Origin: Cepaea nemoralis
Taxonomy: Eukaryota > Mollusca > Gastropoda > Stylommatophora > Helicidae
NCBI GenBank assembly: GCA_014155875.1
Contig: JACEFZ010013571.1
Coordinates: 73,501-137,500, forward strand
Length of the DNA: 64,000 nucleotides
Direction: 5' to 3'
Every line of letters begins with the position of its first letter. Position 1 is the stretch's first letter. A program made the position numbers and the translations under genes. The notes below the pieces were generated by a model. The model was not told where the DNA came from. It was given only the letters and a program-made list of their open reading frames with translations, and ran no database searches. Shown piece after piece: positions 32,570-43,130 of the stretch.

Positions 32570-32800
32570 ATGATCTTACGGTTTTCTCCGTCATACCTCG
32601 AGTAGAGGAGCCTTCATTCATCTATGTTGGATGAGTTATTGTTGTTTTCTGCTCTTTAGACTTGTTAATTGTATAATATTATTATTCAGCGAGTAATGTT
32701 TTCTGCGGGATGGGTTAGCTAACCCAAAGCCAGATTTGCTTAGTCGCCTGTTACGACACGCGTGGTAGAATGTAGTGTTGCTGTTGTTGTTGTTGTTGCT
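32570..32800 (+). mobile_element. SINE-E-like repeat with conserved central domain
   Basis: Contains TTAGTCGCCTGTTACGACAC (32740-32759) followed by GCGTGG, a stretch shared with 33200-33400 and, inverted, 38895-38925 and 51780-51812. Also shares CTTTAGACTTGTT with 33282-33294. It resembles conserved central domains of some invertebrate SINE superfamilies; I cannot name the exact one. Confidence 0.5.
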
Positions 32801-33199
32801 TACTTTAACGGCCTCGGTAACGCGCTGTCGATAATGTGAATACAATACAGAATAATATTTATATCAGTTAACAAATAATGACAACTTGTATGTTTGCAAA
32901 TTATTTACAGAAAATGTAAGCAGGTTGCATGTGTCAATTTGCAAGAGTACATTTACTACAAATGCTTCACATATCACAGTGAATCAATAACGTAATTGTG
33001 ACAGTTAAACCGATGCCAATTGTATTAAGCGTAATACTCTCAAATCCGGTGGCAGAAAGGTTGAATGCTGCCTGTTCTTCAGTACGGATGATTTTCCGCA
33101 TAAGGAGCAATGGTGAAGACACTAGAAACAGTTGAGATGTGGTTTTTAATAAGATTTTTCCAGGTCAAAGAAGGTGATTCAATGACCCAAACTCCTTGA
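32801..33199. other. No recognisable feature
   Basis: Unassigned AT-rich sequence. Confidence 0.35.
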
Positions 33200-33400
33200 G
33201 GCTTTCTCCGCATCTCGTGACACCTCTCTTAGAATAGCCTCTTGTCATCTTGGATGGCTGAGTTTTCGTTTCCTTATCTTTAGACTTGTTCACGACTGGT
33301 TAGCTTTTGCAGCTGAAGTTTTGGGATAGCCAGCTGACCTGCACGTCTTTTACGACATGCATGGCAGCAACAGTTGTGTGGCCTGTTCTTCAGTACAGCA
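33200..33400 (+). mobile_element. SINE-E-like repeat
   Basis: CTTATCTTTAGACTTGTTCA, then AGCCAGCTGACCTGCACGTC and TTTTACGACATGCATGG (33348-33364) align with the copy at 32570-32800. Confidence 0.5.
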
Positions 33401-33758
33401 GATTTTCTGAACAATGAGCATTGAAATGGTGATGAAACGAGGCAGTTGTGATGTGTTTTGAGAAAAATGTTGAGAATAGGGTATGAAACAAACGCCGAGG
33501 TATTGACATAATTGGGTGTTACATGGTGACTCGTCCAGACTTTAGGGAAGAGACAAATGGAATTTATGGAAGAAGCTGTGGAATAGACAAATTAGCCTTA
33601 TGTTGGGTAAAATACTAGGCAAGTGTGACAAACGAAGCAAGGGAAAAATGTATTGGAAAAGAAAACGTTAATTGGTCAAGAAACAATAGTATAAGCATCA
33701 TAACCTTCATCAACATATGAGATAACAGAAACAACTGGACAGGCACCTGAAGGCGAAG
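33401..33758. other. No recognisable feature
   Basis: Unassigned sequence. Confidence 0.35.
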
Positions 33759-33839
<81 letters not shown>

Positions 33840-33865
33840 CCTCCCCCTCTCTGTCTATCTCTATC
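33759..33865. repeat. (CT)n microsatellite
   Basis: CT tract with TCCT and CTAT interruptions. Confidence 0.95.
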
Positions 33866-34261
33866 AAGATTTATTTCTCTCTCAAGCTGGTTTCAATTGC
33901 TGGAGCTAAGTTGTCGGACATTGAATGTAAAATTATCACGTCCGGTTCTTCATTGACAACACTGAATACAAGTTAATTTGGAACATTTCATGCCACTATA
34001 TCTACTTTTATGATTTCTCATACCATTTTTCTCGAAGAAGTCAATACGCTGGTTTTCCCTTGTCATTCATAGCGACGTATGAAATGGAAATGATACAACC
34101 ATTGTACTGACTGTAGCTGATTAGACATGTGGAATTCGGCCAGAAAAGATTCCATAACGATCTACTCATTACAATATAGCCATTTTTCGGGAATGGCCGG
34201 AACCAAATACACCAGACTGGAAACAGGCTGAGTATAATGTCATGTGTTCCCTTTAGAAATT
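33866..34261. other. No recognisable feature
   Basis: Unassigned sequence. Confidence 0.35.
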
Positions 34262-34800
34262 GTTACCACGTGAATTCGAACTCGCTACTCTTCCGGACGG
34301 TGGCTCGGTGGCGCAGTGTCGAGTGTGCTCGCCAGGTGGGTGGCTCAGGTGGCGCAGTGTCGAGTATGTTTGACAGGTGGGTGGCTCGGTGGCGCAGTGT
34401 CGAGTATGTTTGACAGGTGGGTGGCTCGGTGGCGCAGTGTCGAGTATGCATGCCAGGTGGGTGGCTCGGTGGCGCAGTATCGAGTATGCATGCCAGATGG
34501 GTGGCTCCGTAGCGTAGTGTCGAGTATGCATGCCAGATGGGTGGCTCGGTGGCGCAGTGTCGAGTATGCATGCCAGGTGGGTGGCTCGGTGGCGCAGTGT
34601 CGAGTATGCATTCCAGTCTGCCATGTGGTTAAGTCTTCGAATTCCCTTCGAAGCGGACATTTTTTTCATTGACCTAGGCTGCCAGTTCTACCCACCCTAA
34701 AATAGGTACCATTTATTTTTCTGGGAAGAGAAGGCAGTAGACATTAAATTGGCCACATCACCTATTAAGTACAGATTGGTCTATAAACACAGGGTTATCA
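34262..34800 (+). mobile_element. SINE-A with tandemly amplified tRNA-like head
   Basis: The 3' part is a normal plus-strand SINE-A: B box region GTGGTTAAGTCTTCGAATTC (34625-34644) and a body with CATTGACCTAGGCTGCCAG (34668-34686). Next come GGTACCATTTATTTTTCTGG, GGCCACATCACCTATTAAGT and the 3' end GATTGGTCTATAAACAC. Its 5' part is replaced by about eight 40-bp repeats, each containing the box A-like GGTGGCGCAGTGTCGAGTAT. Upstream, CACGTGAATTCGAACTC (34268-34284) looks like an inverted B box, possibly part of a second, head-to-head SINE. Open frames of 88-138 codons over the array are artefacts. Confidence 0.75.
34303..34622 (+). repeat. 40-bp tandem array of SINE head, about 8 copies
   Basis: Unit GTGGGTGGCTCGGTGGCGCA, GTGTCGAGTATGCATGCCAG. 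Copies differ at a few sites (TGTTTGACAG in two copies, CCGTAGCGTAG in one). One copy has a one-base insertion (CTCAGGTGG). Confidence 0.95.
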
Positions 34801-35650
34801 CTACATACTGAATACTCCTCATGCTCTATTGGGTATACTTATACTTACTTTTCCAATCATACATGGACGTCTCACCCGTAAGCCATTCCACAGAAACCAA
34901 AAATGTCAACACGAGGAAATATAATAATCTGGGTGTATTCTGTCACAGGAACATCAAATCTGCATCACACCAAGCCTCTATCATTTACTGTAATTACAGT
35001 TTTCTCATGCATTCTGTAGCGGATATTCCACACAAGGTAAACAGTTTAGCTATATAACAGTAAAGTCAGTTTCTCCAGCATGATCGCATACGCCATAAAC
35101 GGAACATTGGCGTCTGTTTAGTGGACAATTTACAGTTTAAAATACTGCATATTAGTGTTTATGGTCGTGCTAACGGATAATTCCTTTAGCTATAATCTTT
35201 CTACAGTTGTCGTTCAATCATTGTAATTCCGTTCGGAACATTACGTTTCCTTCTAGAATACACCCTGGCAATTTCCAACGTGAAAGTCCTGGCAAAAACG
35301 TCTTGTACAGAAATGGGCTGTATTAAACTACAGTGATGAAATACCCAGCTATTACTACCTTTCAGCTGAGAACATTAAGTAGCAATGAACGCGTTATCAC
35401 ATAAGTAAACAAGAAAACAGCAAAGGAATTAGGCAGTGGCGCAATAGAAAGACTACACATCTAAATGAACTGAATCGTAACGCTAGGCTTGTATTCTCAT
35501 CCTGGGGTTGATGAAGCAATTGTGTACATTTCTTATTCTTCTTTGTCTTACGATCGCTTGGAATTTAGTGTCTCCATCAGCCATGTTGTCTCTTGTATAA
35601 ACTTTACTCTCTTTTTGTTTGGAACCACTTAGTGGATAATATAGTTTATC
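34801..35650. other. No recognisable feature
   Basis: Unassigned AT-rich sequence. A 78-codon frame (34821-35057) shows no domain. Confidence 0.4.
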
Positions 35651-35654
35651 TTCA

Positions 35655-36320
35655 ACTGTGTTTTCTCTAGGTTAGAGTGTTTGTCGAGATATGTCGTATT
35701 TTGAGAAGTCTTTGAGTGTTTGATCTGCTGTCTGCGGTGCTAATTGAATTAGCCTAATACACATGTGCACATGGCTGATTCGCCATGTATATACATGTTG
35801 TTGCGTAATCGATTGTGTCCTAATCTGAGACGCAGAACAATGATTTGTTCTAATCTGTCCATTAAATAATAATCATCTTATGAGAGTGTTGGTGGCTTTC
35901 TGCCTGATTTAATTATTCTTTTCTTTTGATGGTATGTGACATATACACCAAGTCGTTGTTCTGTTGCTCCATCCTTAGCTAGCTAGTTTGATTAGCTCTT
36001 TCGTTACCGGGCACTTCACAGTGAGATGGTATCCAATGTATGGTGACATAACGCTGACTGCCTAGTTCAGATAGTATTATACGTATTACTGGCAACATTT
36101 CAGACTGAAGTGCCTTTTTGCATCCGCTGATCGCACCATCGCCTGCGTACCATGATTTGTATTCAGTAATTTATCTGTTCATATCTCGATTGCCTTATGT
36201 ATTCATCATAGTTATGGCAGTACTTTCCTGTGGGTACTTTGGCCGTCTACCTAGTATTATTTGGGTATTCTATGTAGACTCCCCTTCCTCCATTTCTAAC
36301 AGCATTTTATGCTGACTCAT
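35655..36320 (-). pseudogene. LINE RNase H domain and C-terminus
   Basis: Minus strand near 35985-36040 reads HWIPSHCEVPGNERANQ, the last RNase H block (WIPSHxGxxGNExAD; the final Asp is replaced by Asn). Downstream minus sequence matches the QxxIxxLRxGHNRL C-terminal segment seen better at 53820-53890. Co-linear with 53790-54230. Dead copy of a Jockey/I-type LINE. Confidence 0.65.
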
Positions 36321-36454
36321 CTATGTAGACTGATCCAGAAGTGCTGTGCGTATTCTTTATGAAGACAGCAGAAAGTGGCTGTTTGGCGTTGTACACTGAC
36401 AGACCTGTGCCTGCATTGCTAAAATATAAAGTGTATAAGATTTATCTTTACATT

Positions 36455-36825
36455 TAATACCAATTAACCAACCAATTAACAACCTAAATAATAAACAAAC
36501 CAAGCACATAACCAACCAACAGCTAACAAACCAATCAATCAAACAACCAACCAACCAGCCAACCAATTAACCAACCAACCGCCTAAACAACCAACAAATC
36601 AATTAATCAACCAACCACCTAAACGACCAACCAACCACTAACCAACTAACCACCCAAACAATCAGCCAACCAAACAACCAACCATCATAACAACATGTCA
36701 TTCATCCAGTCAACCAACCAAACAACCAGCTAACCAACCAACCAACCAACCAACCAACCAACCAACCAACCAACTAACCAACCAACCAACCAACTAACCA
36801 ACCAACCAGCAAGCCAACCCTGTAC
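36455..36825. repeat. (AACC)n-type degenerate tetranucleotide field
   Basis: About 370 bases of CCAA/ACCA with AATT, CTAA and CAAT variants, purest at 36735-36790. Confidence 0.9.
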
Positions 36826-36829
36826 AAGG

Positions 36830-37525
36830 CATGACAATAGGGGGGTGGGGGGCGGAGGGAACAACCAACATTCGCGACTTCCTGACACTTCCTCATGACA
36901 GACAACAACAGAACAGCAGGCCGTAACGATAGGTTCTGATAATCAAATTATACGCCTGAAACATTTCTCTTTTGAAAGCTGATAAATCTAGTGAGCCATT
37001 TCTTGTGCGGGTGCAAACATCTGAACTGCATTAGCTTGCAGCGATAAATGAGACATTTGATATTGCAGAATAATCGATAGCATCAGGATTATTTACTTGA
37101 CGACAAACATCCTTCAGATGTCCATAAAAAACTGTCTGATAAGCATCAGTCTATATCCCTAATATACTCCTACAAATACATTACCTGATTTACAGGTAAA
37201 GGAATGTTTCAGGGAGAAGGCACTTTAAGGAAAGGTCACACTTTGTGACTGGATCGTAAATAAGCAAGTGCAACTTTGGTTGTCTGCATAACGCTACGCA
37301 ACCAGAAGATTAGATTGGTTGGAAGAAAACAAGAACAGTGAACTAGAATGTTTTTGAAGTTTACGCCTTGATAAAATTACACTGAAGAGCAGGACCTGGA
37401 TTTATCCCATTCAACAAGTTTGCATAACCTATTGTATCATGTTCAATGTAATTCTTCCATATAGTATACATGCATGTCATGGTACTTCAGGCTACTCAGG
37501 CAAATGTCAGGTATTCGTGTTTTGT
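36830..37525. other. No recognisable feature
   Basis: Unassigned. A short G-rich run GGGGGGTGGGGGGCGGAGGG occurs at 36840-36860. Confidence 0.4.
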
Positions 37526-37529
37526 AACA

Positions 37530-37632
37530 CGCCACTTGGAACGAACGAACAAACTTTATTTTGAAAGGGTCACAAATTGGGCACGCAAGCCCGTCTTACA
37601 TTCGGCCCTTCCAATCACCCATCTTTCGTACA
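37530..37632 (-). mobile_element. CR1/L2-like LINE 3' terminus
   Basis: Minus strand GACGGGCTTGCGTGCCCAAT, then AATAAAGTTTGTTCGTTCGTTC-type end. Near-identical to the 3' end at 63525-63600. AATAAA just before the (GTTC)n tail looks like the element's own polyadenylation signal. Very short 5'-truncated copy. Confidence 0.7.
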
Positions 37633-37639
37633 TTAGTTA

Positions 37640-38118
<479 letters not shown>

Positions 38119-38119
38119 T

Positions 38120-38350
38120 GTAGTAAGTCTCGTACAGAATGTGGCTGCCACTCAGACTCCCCGAAGAGACTGACCACGTATTCTCCAGTTTCCCTGCCGT
38201 ATAACTTCTCGCCCAGTGCGTCTGTGATATCCTGTGTACACTCTCATGCTGTTTATGAGCCAGTTTTCTTCAATGTTCAGATATTTTAGAATGTTAATAT
38301 GCGTTCTTTACTTCCCTCACTCTATTCTCAAAATTGTCTCTTAACATTTA
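38120..38350 (-). mobile_element. RTE-like LINE fragment (second subfamily)
   Basis: GTTTATGAGCCAGTTTTCTT then CAATGTTCAGATATTTTAGA, and TAACATTTAAGTTAAGATGC, correspond on the minus strand to the FEYKCYRRVLRISW...LNIEESWLL region of 24950-25070. Degraded. Its 3' side adjoins the (ATC)n tract. Confidence 0.5.
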
Positions 38351-38397
38351 AGTTAAGATGCTTCGATTGTCTTCTGTAATGAATGTGTATTGGTCGG

Positions 38398-38525
38398 TGG
38401 TTCATATCAGTTATCAGTTATCAGTTGGGGTATCTTCATTGCACTCCGGACATGTCCATAGGTGCTCAGATTCTCCCCCCAGCATATGCATCAGCGTCCG
38501 GTGGCTAATAGTGCCAGTGATGGTT
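38398..38525 (-). mobile_element. Jockey-like LINE 3' terminus
   Basis: Minus strand CACTATTAGCCACCGGACGC, then GAGAATCTGAGCACCTATGG and a (TAACTGA)n-like tail. Related to 31355-31460. Confidence 0.65.
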
Positions 38526-38614
38526 CATATTTGTTCATTGCTATTCATTGTCAGAGTAAAGTTAATGTTTTCGAAAGGTTTACTTTAATTTGATGGTGTT
38601 GTGCCACTGGCTGT

Positions 38615-39935
38615 ATAGTCAGTCAGTCAGTCAGTTAGTTAGTTAGTTAGTTAGATAGTTAGTTAGTTAGTTAGTTAGTCATCCTCATTGCACATCGAAC
38701 CATTCAGTCCATAAGTGCTCGGATCCCCTGCTCAGCTAATCCAGCAGCGTGTAGCGGCTCACGACACCAGTTCTGTATTGGTTTATGAATCTTCTTTGGC
38801 TTCCTGCGTAGTGTTCTTGTTTGGCCACACCTCTTTTAATCTCCCGTGTGTTGCCGGGGCCCATAAGGGAAGCAAAGAATAGCAACACTGTAGCCTACCA
38901 CGCATGTCGTAAGAGGCGACTAAGGAGGCTTGATGGTTCCGTCGCCCTGCTACTGAGTGAGTGCGTGGCGCGACACTGTGAGCTGTGAGTTTCGTGTGAA
39001 GTGCTTTTGAATCTGCCCAAGTTTTTTTTTTTTTTTTGGAACGTGACTGCATGTTCGGAGCGATGGCAGGTGGCTATGTCCCAGAGTTGACCGGTTTTTG
39101 CCTTATGCAGAAATGCGTGGCTGCTGGGCTTCTGGTTGACTGCCACTGCCGTCGGTGATGAACTGTATTTTCGTGGACTGTGTAGGTGAACATCTAGGAA
39201 ACATCCAGATAGGAAAATGACTGCCGATTCCATCAGAGATGAATTGGGTGTTTCGTGGGGGACTGGTGTGTTGACATTCTGGCGGCGGCATTATGCACAG
39301 TGTATCTGTGCGGGCTGTTGTTTGTCGAGACTCCTGTCTTTTCCACTTTTCACATTGGGCAGTGGGGAGAGTTTTGTGTGATATTCACTGGCACAGGAAC
39401 GGAGCATAATGGGGACGACCCGTTGCTGTGAAGTTGGAACTGCGACTAACTAACTAACTAACCTCTTTTAATTTGCAGTTCTCGCAGTCTGACCATGGTT
39501 GTAGATTCACAGTCATCACTTGGATCTCGCAACAGTTCTACTTCTCGTAGAGCATTCAGAATGTCAGTTTGGTCCATGACACGTCCGCCCTCCACAGTAG
39601 CCTCACCTGTGAGCTTGTCAGCCCGCTCATTTCCTTGTATTCCCGCGAGTCCTGGCCCGAAGATGAAACTAATCTTTGCCAGCCGATACCGCTCCAGAGA
39701 CAGCAACCACTCTCTTCGGATCCACCCCATCCTCTTGAGCATGCTCATTGAGTTGCTAAGGAAACATGGCCTAGTGAATGTCTGTGTCTCTAGCCATGTT
39801 ATTACTTTACTTACTGCCATGATTTCCATAGTCAGGCTACCCGTGGTCTCAGCAAAAGCACCAGAGTCCTTCACAATTCTCCCTCCGGCCTGCGCCGTAA
39901 AAGCCCATGAGCTTCTCATATGTCGGCCGACCGTG
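38615..39935 (-). mobile_element. Jockey-type LINE, 5'-truncated, interrupted copy
   Basis: Flanking the insertion at 38841-39461, the sequence is about 90% like 44562-45240 by eye. RNase H coding 39473-39930 (minus): RSSWAFTAQAGGRIVKDSGA, MEIMAVSKVITWLETQTF, FLSNSMSMLKRM and GLAGIQGNERADKLTGEATV. The active-site block HAG has become LAG and DSM has become NSM. The 3' tail is (GTTA)n / (TAAC)n at 38628-38676. 5' truncation lies within RNase H near 39930. Confidence 0.85.
38841..39461 (+). mobile_element. SINE-like insertion with TSD and (CTAA)n tail
   Basis: Flanked by CCTCTTTTAAT at 38830-38840 and 39462-39472 (11-bp TSD, perfect). It ends GGAACTGCGACTAACTAACT. The host Jockey-type LINE likewise ends CGACTAACTAAC on its own strand (44561-44584), so it was probably mobilised by that LINE. 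It contains the complement of the SINE-E conserved domain (GCATGTCGTAAGAGGCGACT, 38902-38921) and an internal T16 (about 39019-39035). No tRNA-like head is evident at the 5' end, so it may be truncated. Minus-strand 89- and 112-codon frames show no domain. Confidence 0.85.
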
Positions 39936-40364
39936 ACTAGAGCATTATAAGCAGCATAAGTCCCCCAGTAATCAAACTTGAAAGATCTCCAACTGAAGCT
40001 GTCAAACAATAAGATTATACACATCAGTCACGGAACGATCGACCGGCAAGGCTTCAAAATATCAGATTTATTTCAAGTACATGATGAGCCACCAGATTAG
40101 TGATGCAAGTCCGTCTCAGTCATCCAACAATCAATGGTAGCATTTCATTGATATTCAAGCTCATCATAAGAGTAAATATTTCAGCAGTGAATGCCTTCTG
40201 CAGCCGTTCATGGCACGCAATAATACTCAATTAGCCATGCAACGTTGACGGGTATCATTATAATGAATATGATCTCCCAGCAAGCAAAATCACAGTGATA
40301 TCCTTTCTGGCGTATGGTTTCTCTGAATCACTGCGCACGGTAGTTTTTGCAGTTTTTTCTCTCC
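39936..40364. other. No recognisable feature
   Basis: Unassigned sequence beyond the truncation point of the Jockey copy. Confidence 0.4.
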
Positions 40365-40590
40365 CGCATATCCTTTACAGGACATTGCAGTCAACACCAG
40401 CATTTTTCAGCTGCTGTTGATGTCTTGGCAAGATTACGCTCAGTAGATTGCCATTGATTTCTGAGCGACCGGCTCACATACCCCAGTAAGTAACCAACAC
40501 GGCGCTATCGGCTACTGAATCTCGCTGCTGCTGCGTTCCCCACGTGGATATAACAAAGTGACTACCCGAACAAATATATTAGGCTTGCCA
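40365..40590 (-). mobile_element. SINE-C copy
   Basis: GCATATCCTTTACAGGACAT (40366-40385), TCAACACCAGCATTTTTCAG and TCAGTAGATTGCCATTGATT, then CTGAGCGACCGGCTCACATA. Head diverged. Confidence 0.8.
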
Positions 40591-40689
40591 GTCCTCTAGA
40601 CCTACTAATGTACGTTACAATAAAACGTCAGTAGGTCACCATACATCAACCCACGGATAATATTAGTGCGGTTTGAAACGTCTACAAAT

Positions 40690-41060
40690 AGAGACGTTGC
40701 CGACAAGAATGTCGCATTCATCACATCCCGCTAGAGATTCTCGATTACTTGTCAGTTCTCCTGCCTCGTGAGCCTCATGCCCAAGATATTGTCCGGTGTC
40801 CATCTTCGTGCTGGTCGACTCCTTCCTCTTCTGTCAGAAACCAATCCTCCCATCACTGTTCTGCCCGTGCCACCTTGGCCTTTAATATGACCAAAGTGTT
40901 CCAGTTACGCGGTATTAGCTGGTCATTGGCCAGTTTTTTTTTTTTTTTTGATGTTCAGATCCTGTAAAATATCAGTATTATTAGTCTTCTTGGTTCACGA
41001 TATTCTCAAAAGAATGTATGTAACATTTAAGTTCAAAAGCCTCGAATTTCTTATTTAGTG
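40690..41060 (-). mobile_element. RTE-like LINE C-terminal fragment (second subfamily)
   Basis: Minus strand KKFEAFELKCYIHSFENI (about 40990-41055) corresponds to NAFEYKCYRRVLRIS at 24950. Downstream minus sequence (40750-40860) resembles the RGRxRxR...GQ C-terminal segment. Heavily degraded, with T17 at 40932-40949. Confidence 0.5.
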
Positions 41061-41154
41061 TAGGAATAAATGAAAACACCAAAATCTGTGATGGCATATC
41101 ACCAATAGATGGAAAGGGTACAGCTGCCAGTTTGCATTTTATTTGGTTTATTTA

Positions 41155-41455
41155 TTTATTTGTGTTTTGCATTCGCTTGTTTTGAACTTAAGCGTAGTCC
41201 ATGCTACTAATTCTATTGCATTGGACTGATTTTTGCATTTAAATTAGTTGTCCCTATTTCCAGTGTCCCTCGCCATCAGGTGACCCCACCCCGACTTCAG
41301 AGGTACTTACAATTTACGCCCGAAAGACAAGGACTAGAAGTCAACATTTTAGTCCAACTAACGGGTGTAGGGATTGAACCCGCGACCTCGGTATCAGCGC
41401 ACCGGATGTTTAAGAACGAGCGATCTTATCCATTCGGCCATGCTGACCTCCATTT
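41155..41455 (-). mobile_element. SINE-D copy, uninterrupted
   Basis: Minus head: GGAGGTCAGCATGGCCGAAT (box A), GGATAAGATCGCTCG, then GGTCGCGGGTTCAATCCC (box B) with an intervening spacer long enough for a class II tRNA variable arm (Leu/Ser-like). Body GGACTAAAATGTTGACTTC, ends ATGGACTACGCTTAAGTTC. Serves as the empty-site reference for the mariner insertion at 13405. Confidence 0.85.
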
Positions 41456-41519
41456 GGGAATTTTAAATTGGGGAGATCACTCTTGTTTTCCAAGTTAAAA
41501 CAAACTGAATGTTTATAGT

Positions 41520-41695
41520 TAAGGATACGTGGAAGCCGCGATAGCACACTTGCCTGCCTGGCTGATGGTCATGTGGTTGAATTCCATTTGAGCATGGGAT
41601 TGCTCACCCACCTGGGCAGACAGATCAACCCAGCATATATTTGTACCAGATAATTGCGTGGGAAGTAAAAAGTCTAGAGTGATGTACTGACCATA
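41520..41695 (+). mobile_element. SINE-A copy, plus orientation
   Basis: GCCGCGATAGCACACTTGCC (box A-like) and GTCATGTGGTTGAATTCC (box B-like, 41566-41583), then AGATCAACCCAGCATATATT and GTGGGAAGTAAAA. 3' end not clear. Confidence 0.55.
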
Positions 41696-41699
41696 ACAT

Positions 41700-42000
41700 C
41701 CTTCGTGTGTCGATTGTTGTAAAATATTGCCATATAATCATATATCGTATATCTGTCTTAGCACGAAAAGGATTCCTTATACCTGTTACCTATTTTCATA
41801 TCATTAAGTTCCAAACGAATCTGATGTGATTTTGGACAAGTGTCATACGTGTATGAATCACGCCTCTGTCAGTAAGTCCATTTTAAAACACAGACAAATG
41901 CCCTAGATATTTCTGGCGTCTCACGAGAAGCGTCTATGACAAATGTATAGGCAGTAAAATATAAACCAAAAATGCTAATAGCTCGACATAAGTATCGGGC
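41700..42000. other. No recognisable feature
   Basis: Unassigned AT-rich sequence. Confidence 0.35.
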
Positions 42001-42240
42001 ATACGGTGCCAGACCTATATTTGTATAGACCAATCAGCATTCGGTGGGTAGCGAGGACAGTATCTCGCCGGCCGCTTTTACATTCCACATCATTCTTCGT
42101 ACCCATTTCAGCCTGGGCCCACATGGGAGCCCAGGTCAATAAAAAAATAAGAATTAAACAAAAATTATAATTCTTCCAGCTGCGGATCGAACCCTTGACC
42201 TCGTGGTCAGCATGTAGTCTAGTCTCTACAGTACTGAGCC
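42001..42240 (-). mobile_element. SINE-A copy, near full length
   Basis: Best minus-strand copy: 3' complement ATACGGTGCCAGACCTATAT and TTGTATAGACCAATCAGCAT. Body complement CATCATTCTTCGTACCCATT, TCAGCCTGGGCC and GGGAGCCCAGGTCAATAAA. B-box complement GCGGATCGAACCCTTGACC (42183-42201), then box A complement CTAGTCTCTACAGTACTG. Confidence 0.8.
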
Positions 42241-42271
42241 TCCCTATAGCTTAACCTGTATACTGAAATTA

Positions 42272-42846
42272 CGACGGTAAGTTAATAAGTAAGTCAAATG
42301 GATGTAGAAAAATAACTAATTATGATAACAACTTGAAACCAGTTTATTTTTATACATACATTGTCCCTTTATTTCTCAACATAATTTCCACCAACATTGA
42401 TGCACTTATCCCATTGTTTTATCAGTCCTTCCAAACCGGCTGCATAGAACTGCGTGCTCTGTTTTCTAAACCACGTTTTCACTTCACATTCAACTTCGGC
42501 GTCATTCGCGAAATGTCTCCCGCCAAGGTGCATTGTCAGTGTTTATGCTGACAAATGTTTGTCCCGTAAAACGGTCCATAGCTGGAAAGAAAACGTTACG
42601 ATGGCGAGTCAATAAGTAAGTCACACACTTCTGTGGGATGGCCGGTAAATGAAAACAAAGCACGCAGTTCTATGCAGCCGGGCTGAGAGGACTGATAAAA
42701 CGATGGAATAAGTGCATCAATGTTGGTGTAAATTGTGTTGCGAATAAAGGGACAATGTATGTATAAAAGTAAACTGATTTCAAGTTGTTATCATGTGTAG
42801 TTATTTTTCTACAGCCATTTGTGACTTACTTATTGACTGACCCTCG
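42272..42846. mobile_element. Composite mariner with inverted arms (snap-back structure)
   Basis: Left part 42272-42535: mariner 3' end in minus orientation (terminus CGACGGTAAGTTAATAAGTA after a TA at 42270-42271). Middle 42540-42593: plus-oriented transposase segment (LSRKTVHSW-like). Right part 42599-42846: plus-oriented mini-element with its own left terminus (CGATGGCGAGTCAATAAGTA after TA 42597-42598), an internal jump into the transposase C-terminus, and right terminus ending GACCCTCG. The left 3' end and right 3' end form inverted arms of about 190 bases. Confidence 0.8.
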
Positions 42847-42879
42847 AACTTGTTCTTCAAAGCGGAGGTATGTAAAAAT

Positions 42880-43130
42880 TAATGGCAAAGGCTGTGACGA
42901 CAGTAAACAGATAGGCCATGCCCTAATGCATATCACGAGGAATCTTTAGGATATCTCTCAGAGCCCATATATTCGCCGGCCGAGGTTATTAAGTATAAGG
43001 TGGTAAATATTACACCATCCACCATGTCAGTTGTATGAAATGTGGCAGCGGCATTTGTCTGTACAAATAAAATCATGCTTTTAATACTGAGAATCGAACC
43101 CAAATCCCCGTGTGCACCAACCACTGTTCT
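42880..43130 (-). mobile_element. tRNA-derived SINE of another family (SINE-F)
   Basis: Minus head GAACAGTGGTTGGTGCAC (box A-like) and GATTTGGGTTCGATTCTC (box B, 43089-43106), followed by a body with CATTTCATACAACTGACATG. Only one copy is seen here, so its extent is uncertain. A real tRNA is unlikely because the 3' body continues and no acceptor pairing is evident. Confidence 0.55.

Noticed and set aside
34253..34672. Several 88-138 codon frames with HTRHCATEPP-type repeats
   Set aside because: They are products of the 40-bp SINE-head tandem array on the opposite strand.
36840..36860. G-quadruplex regulatory element
   Set aside because: A single short G-rich run with no gene context; insufficient.
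41380..41455. Functional class II tRNA (Leu/Ser-like) on the minus strand
   Set aside because: It continues into a 200-base body found again around 13255-14510; it is a SINE-D head.
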